The notes: generated by a model not told the origin, from the sequence alone. A stretch of DNA of 32,600 nucleotides from CAZMFZ01 sp046152935 (GCA_046152935.1 JBJXGB010000074.1:1-32600); one strand, 5' to 3'; positions 1 through 7,638 are shown, counted from the first letter of the stretch. A program made the numbers and translations.

Positions 1-62
1 AAGCCCCGTAACGCAGATGGTAGTGCAATAATATGCGCAAGAGTATGTAGCCGCCAACCTTA
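1..62 (+). rRNA. rrf: 5S ribosomal RNA, 3' part only
   Basis: The first ~62 bases read as the 3' half of a 5S rRNA: an AAGCCC start, a GATGGTAGTGCAATA block, then GAGTATGTAGCCGCCAACCTT, matching the usual ending GATGGTACTGC...GAGAGTATGTCGCCGCC of Bacteroidota 5S. The 5' half lies outside the window, so an rRNA operon presumably ends here. The exact 3' end is uncertain by a few bases. Confidence 0.85.
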
Positions 63-67
63 TTTAG

Positions 68-120
68 AGCTCTTTTAATGTATTCGACATTTGAATATAT
101 TGAAAGAGCTTTTGATTTTA
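68..120 (+). terminator. Probable rRNA operon terminator
   Basis: An 8-bp perfect stem (AGCTCTTT at 68-75 with AAAGAGCT at 103-110) encloses a second small hairpin (AATGT 77-81 with ACATT 87-91). It is followed by a T-rich tract to 120. It lies directly after the 5S end, where the rRNA transcript should stop. Confidence 0.6.
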
Positions 121-204
121 TCAAAATAGGCAATGTGGCTCATCATCTGGTAATAAAGAAGGTAATACTTGATTCTATTAAATGGTGTTATAGTTTATTT
201 ATCT

Positions 205-862
205 TCAAAAAAGAATCCCATGCATATATCTGCTAGTTTCTTTCTTTGGTGGTTCTTCGAAGGGCTTATCTAGCCAAGTTTGAAGTTCTATTTTGACAAA
301 AATATTCAATCTGATAAACGCAACTAAGTTGGGCAGATGCTAACCAATTTTGCTATAGCTTTTAGGATGAGTATAGTGTTCATGGTTGTCCAAATTTGAA
401 TCATCACTATATTTTTTGAAGTTACAAGAAAGCTTTTGATGTGAAATAGTTGCTTTATCTCTCTAAAAAAGATTTCTATTTGCCGTCAGCTTTTGTAAAG
501 CTGACTTATTGTGTTGCTGTCCAAGATATTTGGATAGTGATCATTCCTGTAGTTTGTTGGTTTTTCTCATCCCAAACTGCTATTTTGCGAAGTTTTTCTT
601 TGTGTTTTTCTCTCGTTGTTGGATTCTCGGGTTCAATTATCTCGTCTTTGAGGATGTTTTAATGTTTGATATCATGGACTGGATCTCTTTTAACGCGGTA
701 TATCGTAGGTTCTCTTGATGCCTCACTACAAAAAGATACCGTTGCTGTCCCAAACGTTAAGCAAAGATGAATCTTCGCTTAACCGATCGGCTACAAGTTT
801 CTTGAATTTTGAACCGTCTAATTTGCCAATAATTTTAGAAAATAAACCTATGTTTGATATTA
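205..862 (-). pseudogene. Decayed IS4-family transposase (internally deleted, frameshifted)
   Basis: No intact gene lies here, but minus-strand translation in shifting frames gives recognisable pieces of an IS4-type transposase in order. From the N-terminal side these are GLFSKIIGKLDGSKFKKLV (about 862-765), YLFVVRHQENLRYTALKEI (about 738-660), NILKDEIIEPENPTTREKHK followed by LRKIAVWDEKNQQTTG and ISWTAT (658-505), QIEIFFREIKQLFHIKSF (482-430), and the tail NIFVKIELQTWLDKPFEEPP ending in TGA at 205. The family reads VWDEK...WTANTISQLYKARW.IEIFFR.IKQL..IKSF...VKI.LW.WL.KPFEEPP. The central part with the first catalytic Asp is missing, and at least four frame breaks or stops occur. I did not find convincing terminal inverted repeats. 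It cannot encode an active enzyme. Confidence 0.8.
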
Positions 863-990
863 AGAAGGAGGGTGCTTTATTGTGCACCTCACAGTTAGCT
901 TTGAGTTAAAAGCTTACCTGCTCCTTTTTTATTCATTTAGGACGCTATTGAGCAATAATATATTATTTACTTATTTTATTAGTCATCTGT

Positions 991-1020
991 TTGCAGTTAA
1001 AAAATAGTTACTTATCTTAG
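991..1020 (+). promoter_or_regulatory. Candidate Bacteroidota promoter for gldJ
   Basis: TTG at 991-993, a 19-base spacer, then TATCTTAG at 1013-1020. This is one mismatch from the TAnnTTTG -7 consensus. Transcription would start near 1027, about 30 bases before the gldJ start. Confidence 0.5.
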
Positions 1021-1056
1021 CGAAAACTTTGATTAGCAATCTTTCATAAGATTAAT

Positions 1057-2274
1057 ATGTTTAAAAAGAAATTATTAGTTAAGTATTTTCCATACTTACT
1101 CGCGCTCGGTGTTCTGACTGTTTCATGTTCAAAAGGCGGAAAGCCAAACAGCAGCGATCCTGGTAGTATCAGTACTACTACAGGTCTTCCTTATAATGAT
1201 GAGGATAGTAGTTTTCAGGTGAATCCGTATAAAGGTCAGCCTGAAGCTCCTAACTTGGTTTTTATTGAAGGTGGAAGAACCATTTTAGGTTCTTTCGAAG
1301 AAGATTTGATGAATACGCATGACAATATCGAGAAGACTGTCACCATTACTTCGTTTTTTATGGATGAGACTGAAATAGCGAACATACATTGGCTAGAGTA
1401 TTTGTTCTACATAGCGAAGGATTCTGGAGGAACTCAGTCTCCTGCTTATTTGCGTGCGGTACCTGATACTGCGGTTTGGAAACAAGCTTTGTCCTACAAC
1501 GACCCTTATGTCGATCATTACTTTAGATACCCTGGATTTAGATATTTTCCAGTGGTTGGTGTCTCTTGGAATCAGGCTGATGCTTACTGTAAGTGGAGAA
1601 CTACTGTTGTTAACAGGCAGTTGGCTGTAAAAGCGGATAGACCTGATTTGGTTGATATTTCCAAAGCAGGAGGTCGTATTCCTTTGGAGTCTGGTTTAAT
1701 TCTTCCGGATTATAGGTTGCCTTCTGAGGCAGAATGGGAGTACGCTGCAAAAGCTTTGGTAGGCACACAGTGGTTAGATGAAAATCAAACTCATGCTCGA
1801 CTTTATCCTTGGGATGGTCATGCTCTGAGAAACCCATATGGCAATCAAATGGGTAATTTCCTAGCCAATTTTAAAAGAGGAAGAGGGGATTATGCTGGTG
1901 TTGCCGGAAAACTGAATGATGGTGCTATGATTACCGATTATGTGTATTCCTATCCTCCAAATGATTATGGCTTGTACAACATGGCTGGGAATGTGAATGA
2001 ATGGGTTTATGATGTATATCGAGCGACTTCTTTCTCCGATTTTGATGATTTGAATTCATTGAGAAGGGATGGTGTTTTCGACGAAGCTAGAAATTATAAC
2101 AAAAAAGAGTGGTTATCTTTAGTTGACGATTCTGTGCGAGTTTACAAAGGTGGGTCTTGGAAGGACGTAGCATATTGGTTATCTCCCGGTACAAGAAGAT
2201 TTATGTATCAAGATTCTTCTACATCAACGATAGGCTTTAGATGTGCGATGATACGAGCTGGTACTAACTACTAA
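1057..2274 (+). CDS. gldJ: Gliding motility / type IX secretion lipoprotein GldJ
   Basis: This is a 405-residue outer-membrane-type lipoprotein. Residues 1-24 form a signal peptide with lipobox LTVSC (lipid-modified Cys24). The rest is a formylglycine-generating-enzyme-like (SUMF1/FGE) fold: FIEGGRTILG, FFMDETEIANIHWLEYL, PVVGVSWNQADAYCKWR, YRLPSEAEWEYAA, GLYNMAGNVNEWVYDVYR, YKGGSWKD and a final IGFRCA. The phrases YNDEDSSFQVNPYKG, PDTAVWKQALSYND and FRYPGFRYFPVVGVSW resemble GldJ more than its paralogue GldK, which would normally precede gldL-M-N; none of those are here. In flavobacteria GldJ is needed for gliding and for GldK stability. It is shorter than flavobacterial GldJ. It stands alone, with its own promoter and terminator. 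GldK or another FGE lipoprotein is the main alternative. Confidence 0.82.
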   Translation: MFKKKLLVKYFPYLLALGVLTVSCSKGGKPNSSDPGSISTTTGLPYNDEDSSFQVNPYKGQPEAPNLVFIEGGRTILGSFEEDLMNTHDNIEKTVTITSFFMDETEIANIHWLEYLFYIAKDSGGTQSPAYLRAVPDTAVWKQALSYNDPYVDHYFRYPGFRYFPVVGVSWNQADAYCKWRTTVVNRQLAVKADRPDLVDISKAGGRIPLESGLILPDYRLPSEAEWEYAAKALVGTQWLDENQTHARLYPWDGHALRNPYGNQMGNFLANFKRGRGDYAGVAGKLNDGAMITDYVYSYPPNDYGLYNMAGNVNEWVYDVYRATSFSDFDDLNSLRRDGVFDEARNYNKKEWLSLVDDSVRVYKGGSWKDVAYWLSPGTRRFMYQDSSTSTIGFRCAMIRAGTNY

Positions 2275-2588
2275 ATTGTTAGGAATCAAATTTTGAAAAA
2301 GCCATGGAGGAATTCGTGGCTTTTTTTGTGTCTTGGAGCATTAACACAAACTGTGGAATAAAATATGGCAGTGCACTCTAAATAATATTTGAAATTAGCT
2401 TACAAAGCAGCTCGGCAGAAATTGTTGGCAAATGATTCAAATGGTTAGTGATTATTTCGTTAGTAGAAAGCTAATCGTTAAAATAACTTTTTTATGATCT
2501 GAGCCTGTATTCTTATTGTTAAATGATTCATCATTTCGTTAGTTAGCATTTTTCAATATATTTACGGTTCAATGCTTAAGTTTTACTA
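2275..2588. other. Intergenic region with an imperfect direct repeat
   Basis: This gene-free stretch of about 310 bp holds the gldJ terminator and then AT-rich sequence. Two related blocks occur in it. Copy 1 (2421-2466) has ATTGTT, AAATGATTCA and ATTTCGTTAGTAG. Copy 2 (2515-2546) has ATTGTT, AAATGATTCA and ATTTCGTTAGTTAG. Copy 2 lacks short stretches present between the blocks of copy 1. I saw no ORF or RNA gene. Confidence 0.5.
2296..2329 (+). terminator. Intrinsic terminator after gldJ
   Basis: A 10-bp stem, AAAAGCCATG with CGTGGCTTTT (one G-T pair), around the loop gaggaatt. It is followed by a run of T, starting about 20 bases after the gldJ stop. Confidence 0.8.
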
Positions 2589-3362
2589 ATGTCACAAATT
2601 ACCACAGAGATTACTTCATCAAAAATACCCTCTGATAATCCCATTCACCAACGTTTACTATTTGCATATGAAGCTGCTAAAGGTATTGTTTCGGGAAATA
2701 TTTTGGAAGTAGGTTGTGGTGAAGGAAGAGGTATGGAGACCCTTTCTCCTTATTGCTCTTCATATACAGCAATTGATAAGAATAGGGCTCTTTTAGACCA
2801 GTTGGCATTAAAGTATCCTTCTTTTAGATTCATTGAAACCAATGTTCCACCATTTTTAGATATACAAAGCAACCAATTTGATGTTGTAATTGCGTTTCAA
2901 GTGATTGAGCACATTCGTAGCGATGAATTTTTTGTGAAAGAAATTCAAAGAGTTCTCAAAACTGGTGGAAAAGCTATTATTGCAACCCCAAATAGTGCAT
3001 TAACATTGACAAGAAATCCTTGGCATGAAAGAGAGTATACTAGCAGCCAGCTTCAAATTTTATTGAATAAATTCTTTAGACATGTTGATGTTAAAGGCAT
3101 TACAGGGAATAGAAAAGTATTTGATTATTTTGACTTGAATAGAAAAGCTGTTAAAGATATTGCTAGTTGGGATGTTTTAGACCTTCAAAATAGACTTCCT
3201 GCTAGTTGGCTGAGAGTTCCGTACGATATTTTAAATAGGATGAATCGTAACAGAATGCTGAGATCAAATTCGAATTTAGTGTCTGATATTGATGTTAATG
3301 ACTTTTCCCTATCTACTAACACTGATTTCTGTTTTGATCTATTCTTTGTGGCTACAAAATAA
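2589..3362 (+). CDS. SAM-dependent methyltransferase (class I, Methyltransf_11 type)
   Basis: This 257-residue protein has a Rossmann-fold methyltransferase core. Motif I, ILEVGCGEGRG, lies at residues 38-48 and binds S-adenosylmethionine. An acidic residue follows in YTAIDKN (motif II). Motif IV is DVVIAFQVIEHI, with the IEH common in Methyltransf_11 proteins, and RVLKTGGKAIIATPN is motif V/VI. The C-terminal ~90 residues (from about HEREYTSSQL) form a family-specific region of unknown role. Enzymes of this type modify lipids, sugars, quinones or small molecules, and the substrate cannot be read from the sequence. It is a single gene between gldJ and the tRNA cluster, so context gives no pathway. 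The N-terminus is soluble, with no signal peptide. Confidence 0.8.
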   Translation: MSQITTEITSSKIPSDNPIHQRLLFAYEAAKGIVSGNILEVGCGEGRGMETLSPYCSSYTAIDKNRALLDQLALKYPSFRFIETNVPPFLDIQSNQFDVVIAFQVIEHIRSDEFFVKEIQRVLKTGGKAIIATPNSALTLTRNPWHEREYTSSQLQILLNKFFRHVDVKGITGNRKVFDYFDLNRKAVKDIASWDVLDLQNRLPASWLRVPYDILNRMNRNRMLRSNSNLVSDIDVNDFSLSTNTDFCFDLFFVATK

Positions 3363-3394
3363 TTTTCTCCTTCGATAAGAAATTTGAAAATAGG

Positions 3395-3425
3395 TTTGTC
3401 TGAAAAGATTTTCCCTTTATCTTTG
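3395..3425 (+). promoter_or_regulatory. Promoter of the tRNA-Tyr/Gly/Thr-tuf unit
   Basis: TTTG at 3395-3398, a 19-base spacer, then an exact -7 box TATCTTTG at 3418-3425. This is a full match to the Bacteroidota housekeeping consensus TTG-N19-TAnnTTTG. It lies 50 bases before tRNA-Tyr. Confidence 0.75.
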
Positions 3426-3475
3426 CACTCCGTTTGTAAAAATGGCAATGCATTAATTACTTAGATTATCCAGAA

Positions 3476-3559
3476 GGGGAGATACCAGAGTGGCCAAATG
3501 GGACAGACTGTAACTCTGTTGTTGTAATGACTTCGAAGGTTCGAATCCTTCTCTCCCCA
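3476..3559 (+). tRNA. tRNA-Tyr (GTA)
   Basis: Acceptor stem GGGGAGA (3476-3482) pairs with TCTCCCC (3552-3558), with discriminator A at 3559. The anticodon arm is ACAGA-CTGTAAC-TCTGT, giving anticodon GTA. A long variable arm marks it as class II, as expected for bacterial tRNA-Tyr, and the T arm contains GGTTCGAATCC. CCA is not encoded. Confidence 0.95.
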
Positions 3560-3638
3560 CTTTGATCTTTTTTGTACTAGAATATGGTATAAGTATTTTA
3601 GTTGGAAACAAAGGAATTCAAATTGTGAATTGTTTAAT

Positions 3639-3711
3639 GCGGAAGTAGCTCAGTTGGTAGAGCGATAGCCTTCCAAGCTATAGGTCGCGGGTTCGAGTCT
3701 CGTCTTCCGCT
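3639..3711 (+). tRNA. tRNA-Gly (TCC)
   Basis: Acceptor stem GCGGAAG pairs with CTTCCGC (3704-3710). The D arm is AGCTCAGTTGGTAGAGC. The anticodon arm is ATAGC-CTTCCAA-GCTAT, giving anticodon TCC, and the T loop is GGTTCGAGTCT. It lies 79 bases after tRNA-Tyr, in the cluster leading to tuf. CCA is not encoded. Confidence 0.95.
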
Positions 3712-3729
3712 CTTTGAAATTGGAGAAAA

Positions 3730-3787
3730 GAACAAAGATTAAAGATCAGAGATTCTTAAAAGTTTAGATGCTCTTTGCTCTTTGTTC
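3730..3787 (+). repeat. Inverted repeat between tRNA-Gly and tRNA-Thr
   Basis: GAACAAAGA (3730-3738) pairs with TCTTTGTTC (3779-3787). After a two-base mismatch, AAAGA (3741-3745) pairs with TCTTT (3772-3776). The spacer RNA between the two tRNAs can therefore fold back on itself. It may be an attenuator or a processing signal. No clear T-tract follows, so it is not a simple terminator. Confidence 0.5.
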
Positions 3788-3807
3788 CTAGCTCTTTTAT
3801 CTCAAAA

Positions 3808-3879
<72 letters not shown>

Positions 3880-3943
3880 CAATATTTACATAGGATTTAA
3901 TTGTAATCAATATATTTTATCAAACTCTGAATTAAAATTTAAA

Positions 3944-5131
3944 ATGGCAAAAGAAAACTTCGACCGATCAAAACCTCACGTAAACATAGGTACAATTGGT
4001 CACGTAGATCATGGTAAGACTACTTTAACTGCAGCTATCACTATGGTGTTGGCTAACAAGGGTCTTGCCGAAAAAAGAGATTTCTCATCAATTGATAACG
4101 CTCCTGAAGAGAAAGAAAGAGGTATCACTATCAATACATCACACGTTGAGTACTCAACTGTAAATCGCCATTATGCTCATGTTGACTGTCCTGGTCACGC
4201 GGATTATGTGAAAAACATGGTTACAGGAGCCGCTCAAATGGATGGTGCAATTATTGTGGTAGCTGCTACTGATGGTCCGATGCCGCAAACACGCGAGCAT
4301 ATTCTTTTGGCTCGTCAGGTTGGTGTTCCTGCACTCGTTGTATTCATGAATAAAGTGGACATGGTTGATGATCCTGAATTGTTAGAGCTAGTTGAAATGG
4401 AAATTCGCGAGCTTTTATCGTTCTACAAATATCCTGGAGATGAAATTCCAGTTATCCAAGGTTCTGCTTTGGGTGGTTTGAATGGTGATGCTAAATGGGT
4501 AGCTACAATTGACGCTTTAATGGAAGCTGTTGATTCTTACATCCCAATTCCCAAACGTTTGACTGAACTTCCTTTCTTAATGCCAGTTGAGGATGTGTTC
4601 TCTATTACTGGACGTGGTACTGTAGCTACTGGTCGTATTGAAAGAGGTATTATCAAAGTAGGTGAAACTATCGATATTATTGGTATGGGAGCCGAGGGTT
4701 TAACATCTACTTGTACTGGTGTTGAAATGTTCCGTAAATTGTTAGACAGAGGTGAAGCTGGCGATAACGTTGGTATCCTTCTTCGTGGTATTGACAAAGA
4801 GCAAATCCGCAGAGGAATGGTACTTTGTGCACCTAAATCTGTTAAACCACATTTAGAGTTCAAAGCTGAAGTTTACGTTCTTTCAAAAGAAGAAGGTGGT
4901 CGTCACACCCCATTTTTCAACAAATACCGTCCACAATTCTATTTCAGAACTACAGATGTAACAGGTGAAATTGAATTGCCTGCAGGTGTTGAAATGGTAA
5001 TGCCAGGTGATAACGTTTCTATCAATGTTAAATTGATAGCTTCTGTTGCAATGGAAAAAGGTCTACGTTTTGCAATCCGTGAAGGAGGTAGAACTGTAGG
5101 TGCTGGTCAGGTTACTGAAATTACACTTTAG
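3944..5131 (+). CDS. tuf: Elongation factor Tu
   Basis: This is a 395-residue EF-Tu, the GTPase that brings aminoacyl-tRNA to the ribosomal A site. All GTP-binding motifs are present: G1 GHVDHGKT (19-26), the switch I Thr in RGITINTSHVEY, G3 DCPGH (81-85) and G4 NKVD (136-139). Domain 2 contains VFSITGRGTVATGRIERG and domain 3 contains GGRHTPFFNKYRPQFYFRT. It ends with EGGRTVGAGQVTEI, as EF-Tu does. Length and start (MAKENFDRSKPHVNIGTIGH) match the family. It follows three tRNA genes and precedes tRNA-Trp-secE-nusG-rplK. A strong terminator follows, so EF-Tu and secE messages are probably separable. Confidence 0.99.
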   Translation: MAKENFDRSKPHVNIGTIGHVDHGKTTLTAAITMVLANKGLAEKRDFSSIDNAPEEKERGITINTSHVEYSTVNRHYAHVDCPGHADYVKNMVTGAAQMDGAIIVVAATDGPMPQTREHILLARQVGVPALVVFMNKVDMVDDPELLELVEMEIRELLSFYKYPGDEIPVIQGSALGGLNGDAKWVATIDALMEAVDSYIPIPKRLTELPFLMPVEDVFSITGRGTVATGRIERGIIKVGETIDIIGMGAEGLTSTCTGVEMFRKLLDRGEAGDNVGILLRGIDKEQIRRGMVLCAPKSVKPHLEFKAEVYVLSKEEGGRHTPFFNKYRPQFYFRTTDVTGEIELPAGVEMVMPGDNVSINVKLIASVAMEKGLRFAIREGGRTVGAGQVTEITL

Positions 5132-5153
5132 TTTAATACAAAAATAGTAATTG

Positions 5154-5184
5154 AAAGTCCCGGTGTTGAATCGGGACTTTTTAT
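5154..5184 (+). terminator. Intrinsic terminator after tuf
   Basis: A perfect 9-bp stem, AAAGTCCCG (5154-5162) with CGGGACTTT (5172-5180), is followed by TTTATT. It begins 22 bases after the tuf stop. Confidence 0.85.
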
Positions 5185-5200
5185 TACTGATTAATTGGTG

Positions 5201-5208
5201 TACCTTTG
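5201..5208 (+). promoter_or_regulatory. -7 box for tRNA-Trp-secE-nusG-rplK
   Basis: TACCTTTG matches the TAnnTTTG consensus exactly. It sits between the tuf terminator and tRNA-Trp, which begins 25 bases later. No good TTG lies at the -33 distance (TTT is present). Confidence 0.55.
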
Positions 5209-5232
5209 CACCCCAATTAAAAAATACTTTAA

Positions 5233-5305
5233 ACGGGAGTAGCTCAATTGGTAGAGTGCCGGTCTCCAAAACCGTAGGTTGTAGGTTCGAGACCTACCTT
5301 CCGTG
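5233..5305 (+). tRNA. tRNA-Trp (CCA)
   Basis: Acceptor stem ACGGGAG pairs with CTTCCGT (5298-5304, one G-T pair), with discriminator G. The D arm is AGCTCAATTGGTAGAG. The anticodon loop CTCCAAA gives anticodon CCA, and the T arm contains GTAGGTTCGAGACCTAC. It sits immediately before secE, as in most Bacteroidota. Confidence 0.95.
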
Positions 5306-5326
5306 CAACATTAAAAAATTGATATT

Positions 5327-5524
5327 ATGAATTTTAACGACATAAAAGAATACGTAGTAACATCGATTGATGAGGTTCGGAACAAAGTTTCTTGGCCTTC
5401 ATATAGCGATTTACAATCAAGCACTGTGTTGGTATTGGTAGCCTCGGTGATCTTATCTCTTGCTCTAGGTTTGGTCGATTTTGTTTTTGAGAATGGTATG
5501 AACTGGTTTTATCGTTCATTCTAA
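5327..5524 (+). CDS. secE: Preprotein translocase subunit SecE
   Basis: This 65-residue protein is the short, single-span SecE typical of many bacteria. An amphipathic N-terminal helix carries the conserved VRNKVSWPSYSDLQSSTVLVLV stretch (family pattern E...V.WPS..E....T..V). One transmembrane helix of about 20 residues follows, to VDFVFENG. SecE holds the SecYEG channel together in the inner membrane. Its place between tRNA-Trp and nusG (16 bases downstream) confirms the call despite its small size. Confidence 0.95.
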   Translation: MNFNDIKEYVVTSIDEVRNKVSWPSYSDLQSSTVLVLVASVILSLALGLVDFVFENGMNWFYRSF

Positions 5525-5539
5525 TATATACTAAGAAAG

Positions 5540-6106
5540 ATGGCTGCAGAGATAGAGATTAAGTGGTATGTATTAAGGGCGATTAGCGGGCAAGAGAAAA
5601 AGGTGAAAGCTTATTTGGAGAGCGAGTTGGCTAGACAAAACCTTTCTCAATTTGTACATGAGATACTAGTGCCTTCTGAAAAAGTGTATGAATTGAGAAA
5701 TGGCAAAAAAGTAGTCCGTGAAAAGATTTCTTTTCCGGGTTATATGTATTTGAGTGCTGATTTGAACAATGGAGAAACGTTGCATTTATTGAATAACGCT
5801 CCTGGTTCGCTGGGCTTTCTTGGCGAGGGTAAAACGAAAGCCTTGAAAAGGCCTGAGCCAATTAAAGAATCTGAAATTAATAGAATCCTAGGTAGAATTG
5901 AAGAAGGAAATTTGGCTCAAGTAAAACCAGAGTCGAAGTATTTGATTGGAGAATCAATAAAAGTGATGGACGGACCATTCAGTGGTTTTATTGGTACAAT
6001 TGAAGAAGTGTACGATGATAAGAAAAAATTGAATGTAATGGTAAAAATTTTTGGTAGAAACACCCCTTTAGAATTGAGTTATATGCAGGTGGAAAAAGCT
6101 TCCTGA
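5540..6106 (+). CDS. nusG: Transcription termination/antitermination factor NusG
   Basis: This 188-residue protein binds RNA polymerase, suppresses pausing and couples transcription to translation. The N-terminal NGN domain starts with KWYVLRAISGQEKKVKAYLE (about residues 9-28) and includes KISFPGYMYLSADL. The C-terminal KOW domain is visible as GESIKVMDGPFSGFIGTIEE (about 138-157), followed by KLNVMVKIFGRNTPLELSY. Length and domain order are normal, with no insertion. It follows secE by 16 bases and precedes rplK by 69 bases, so secE-nusG-rplK is probably one transcript. Confidence 0.97.
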   Translation: MAAEIEIKWYVLRAISGQEKKVKAYLESELARQNLSQFVHEILVPSEKVYELRNGKKVVREKISFPGYMYLSADLNNGETLHLLNNAPGSLGFLGEGKTKALKRPEPIKESEINRILGRIEEGNLAQVKPESKYLIGESIKVMDGPFSGFIGTIEEVYDDKKKLNVMVKIFGRNTPLELSYMQVEKAS

Positions 6107-6175
6107 CCATCTGGTGACAGCCTCAGTTCGTGTTTAAATATATTTATTAGTAGAATTTTATTTTAGAAATTAAAA

Positions 6176-6613
6176 ATGGCAAAAGAAATAACTGGCTTTG
6201 TGAAGCTACAAGTGAAAGGAGGAGCTGCCAACCCATCTCCACCGATTGGACCAGCATTAGGGTCTAAAGGTTTGAATATCATGGAGTTTTGCAAACAATT
6301 CAATGCAAGAACTCAAGATAAACCAGGACAAGTATTACCAGTCTTAATTACTGTATTTTCAGACAAAACGTTTGAATTTGTAATTAAAACACCTCCTGCG
6401 GCAAATCTATTATTAGAAGCATCTAAAAAACAAAAAGGTTCTAACGAGCCAAACCGTAATAAAATAGGTTCGGTGACTTGGGACGATGTGAAGAAAATAG
6501 CAGAGATTAAAATGCCAGATTTGAATTGTTACAAGTTGGAATCGGCTATGAGCATGGTAGCTGGCACCGCCAGAAGTTTGGGACTGACACTTACTGGTGC
6601 TAGACCATATTGA
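6176..6613 (+). CDS. rplK: 50S ribosomal protein L11
   Basis: This 145-residue L11 binds the GTPase-associated region of 23S rRNA. The N-terminal domain holds KLQVKGGAANPSPPIGPALG and GLNIMEFCKQFNART. The C-terminal RNA-binding domain contains FVIKTPPAANLL, KIGSVTWDDVKKIAEIKMPD and MVAGTARSLGLTLTG. Start and length agree with the family. In most Bacteroidota rplK is followed at once by rplA, rplJ, rplL, rpoB and rpoC. Here a strong terminator comes 25 bases after the stop and the next gene is unrelated, so the ribosomal/RNA polymerase cluster is split at this point. Confidence 0.98.
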   Translation: MAKEITGFVKLQVKGGAANPSPPIGPALGSKGLNIMEFCKQFNARTQDKPGQVLPVLITVFSDKTFEFVIKTPPAANLLLEASKKQKGSNEPNRNKIGSVTWDDVKKIAEIKMPDLNCYKLESAMSMVAGTARSLGLTLTGARPY

Positions 6614-6637
6614 TTTTATTACCAATTGTAGAAAGTG

Positions 6638-6675
6638 AAAACCCTCAGAGATTTCTTTGAGGGTTTTTGTTTTTT
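6638..6675 (+). terminator. Intrinsic terminator after rplK
   Basis: A 10-bp perfect stem, AAAACCCTCA (6638-6647) with TGAGGGTTTT (6658-6667), is followed by TGTTTTTT. It closes the secE-nusG-rplK transcript. Confidence 0.85.
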
Positions 6676-6794
6676 AGATTAATATTTGTTGTAAGCGATG
6701 AATGTGTCGAAGATTTTTGTTTGTTCCAAATGTTAAATCTAACTTAGAATAGATAATTGCAAAATTAATTTTATTTACCCCAACTATTTGAATT

Positions 6795-7580
6795 ATGTCT
6801 CCGCTAAAAATTGAGGCCTTTCAGCTTGCAGAGCAAATCAATATTAGAAAATTCAGAAAGGAATTTAAAGTTGAAGCTACGATAGCCAGCGTATATGAAC
6901 TTTTTTATGTACTAGAGGAAGGTAAGTTTTTAAATATTTTTAATTATGGAATAGTTGTACTTGGTGGCTATAATGTGCTTGAAAAAAGCTCGATATTGAA
7001 GTTTTTGAGTGAGTTTTTAGAAAAAATAATTGACAAAGAATACAATGATGACTTTATAGTAGAAGAAAAGCTAGGTGAAAAACTAACTTTTAAGCATAAT
7101 TCGATTTCAGTACCAGAATTGAACGAAAAAGTAGTAAGGATTTGCATGTTGCACGTAGGCCAAAGTGTAGCCATGGATTATTATGAATCTGTGAGTTATG
7201 ATATTTTGGAGGGTACGAAGCAATTGACCGAACAGCTTGAGAAATACGGTAAAATTAAGATTCCTAAAAAAGATTTGTTGCGGTTTATTGGCAGAACACT
7301 TAATATTAAGAATAGCATTCTTGATAATTTGTATATTCTTGATAATCCAGAGTCGGTTTGGGACGATGAGTATCTTTCGAAGGTAGATGGTGGACTGAAA
7401 GATATTTTTGAAATTAGTATCAGATTTAGAGATGTGGATTATCGGTTGAAAATCGTTGAAAATAATATGAAATTATTTACTGATCTGTTGCAACATCGTG
7501 AAAGTTCGTTTCTAGAGTGGATCATAATTGTGTTGATTTTTATTGAAATTATCAATATTTTTATAGAAAAGGTTTTCTAG
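6795..7580 (+). CDS. RMD1/YagE family (DUF155) protein
   Basis: This 261-residue protein matches the DUF155 (RMD1/Sif2, YagE) pattern. An N-terminal half contains YGIVVLGGYNVLEKSSILKF, then a region with DYYESVSYDILEGTKQLTEQL, and a helical segment LLRFIGRTLNIKNSILDNLYILDNPESVWDDEYL. The family typically has [W]D.PE..W....L here. A C-terminal membrane anchor (WIIIVLIFIEIINIFIEKVF) ends the protein. Eukaryotic relatives are mitochondrial membrane proteins linked to mitoribosome or microtubule functions, while the bacterial members have no established role. It lies alone behind the rplK terminator, with 58 bases to rnhA. Family assignment is fairly sure; function is unknown. Confidence 0.8.
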   Translation: MSPLKIEAFQLAEQINIRKFRKEFKVEATIASVYELFYVLEEGKFLNIFNYGIVVLGGYNVLEKSSILKFLSEFLEKIIDKEYNDDFIVEEKLGEKLTFKHNSISVPELNEKVVRICMLHVGQSVAMDYYESVSYDILEGTKQLTEQLEKYGKIKIPKKDLLRFIGRTLNIKNSILDNLYILDNPESVWDDEYLSKVDGGLKDIFEISIRFRDVDYRLKIVENNMKLFTDLLQHRESSFLEWIIIVLIFIEIINIFIEKVF

Positions 7581-7638
7581 CATTTATTTATTTATTTAGC
7601 TGGCTTCATACATTAACTAAACTTTAGTATTCTATTTA

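Noticed and set aside
450..909. Three short plus-strand frames in the region before gldJ
   Set aside because: They lie on the opposite strand of the transposase relic, overlap one another and show no family features. The minus-strand transposase fragments explain the sequence better.
4537..4863. 108-codon antisense frame inside tuf
   Set aside because: It is a shadow of the strongly conserved EF-Tu coding sequence, with no promoter and no recognisable protein.
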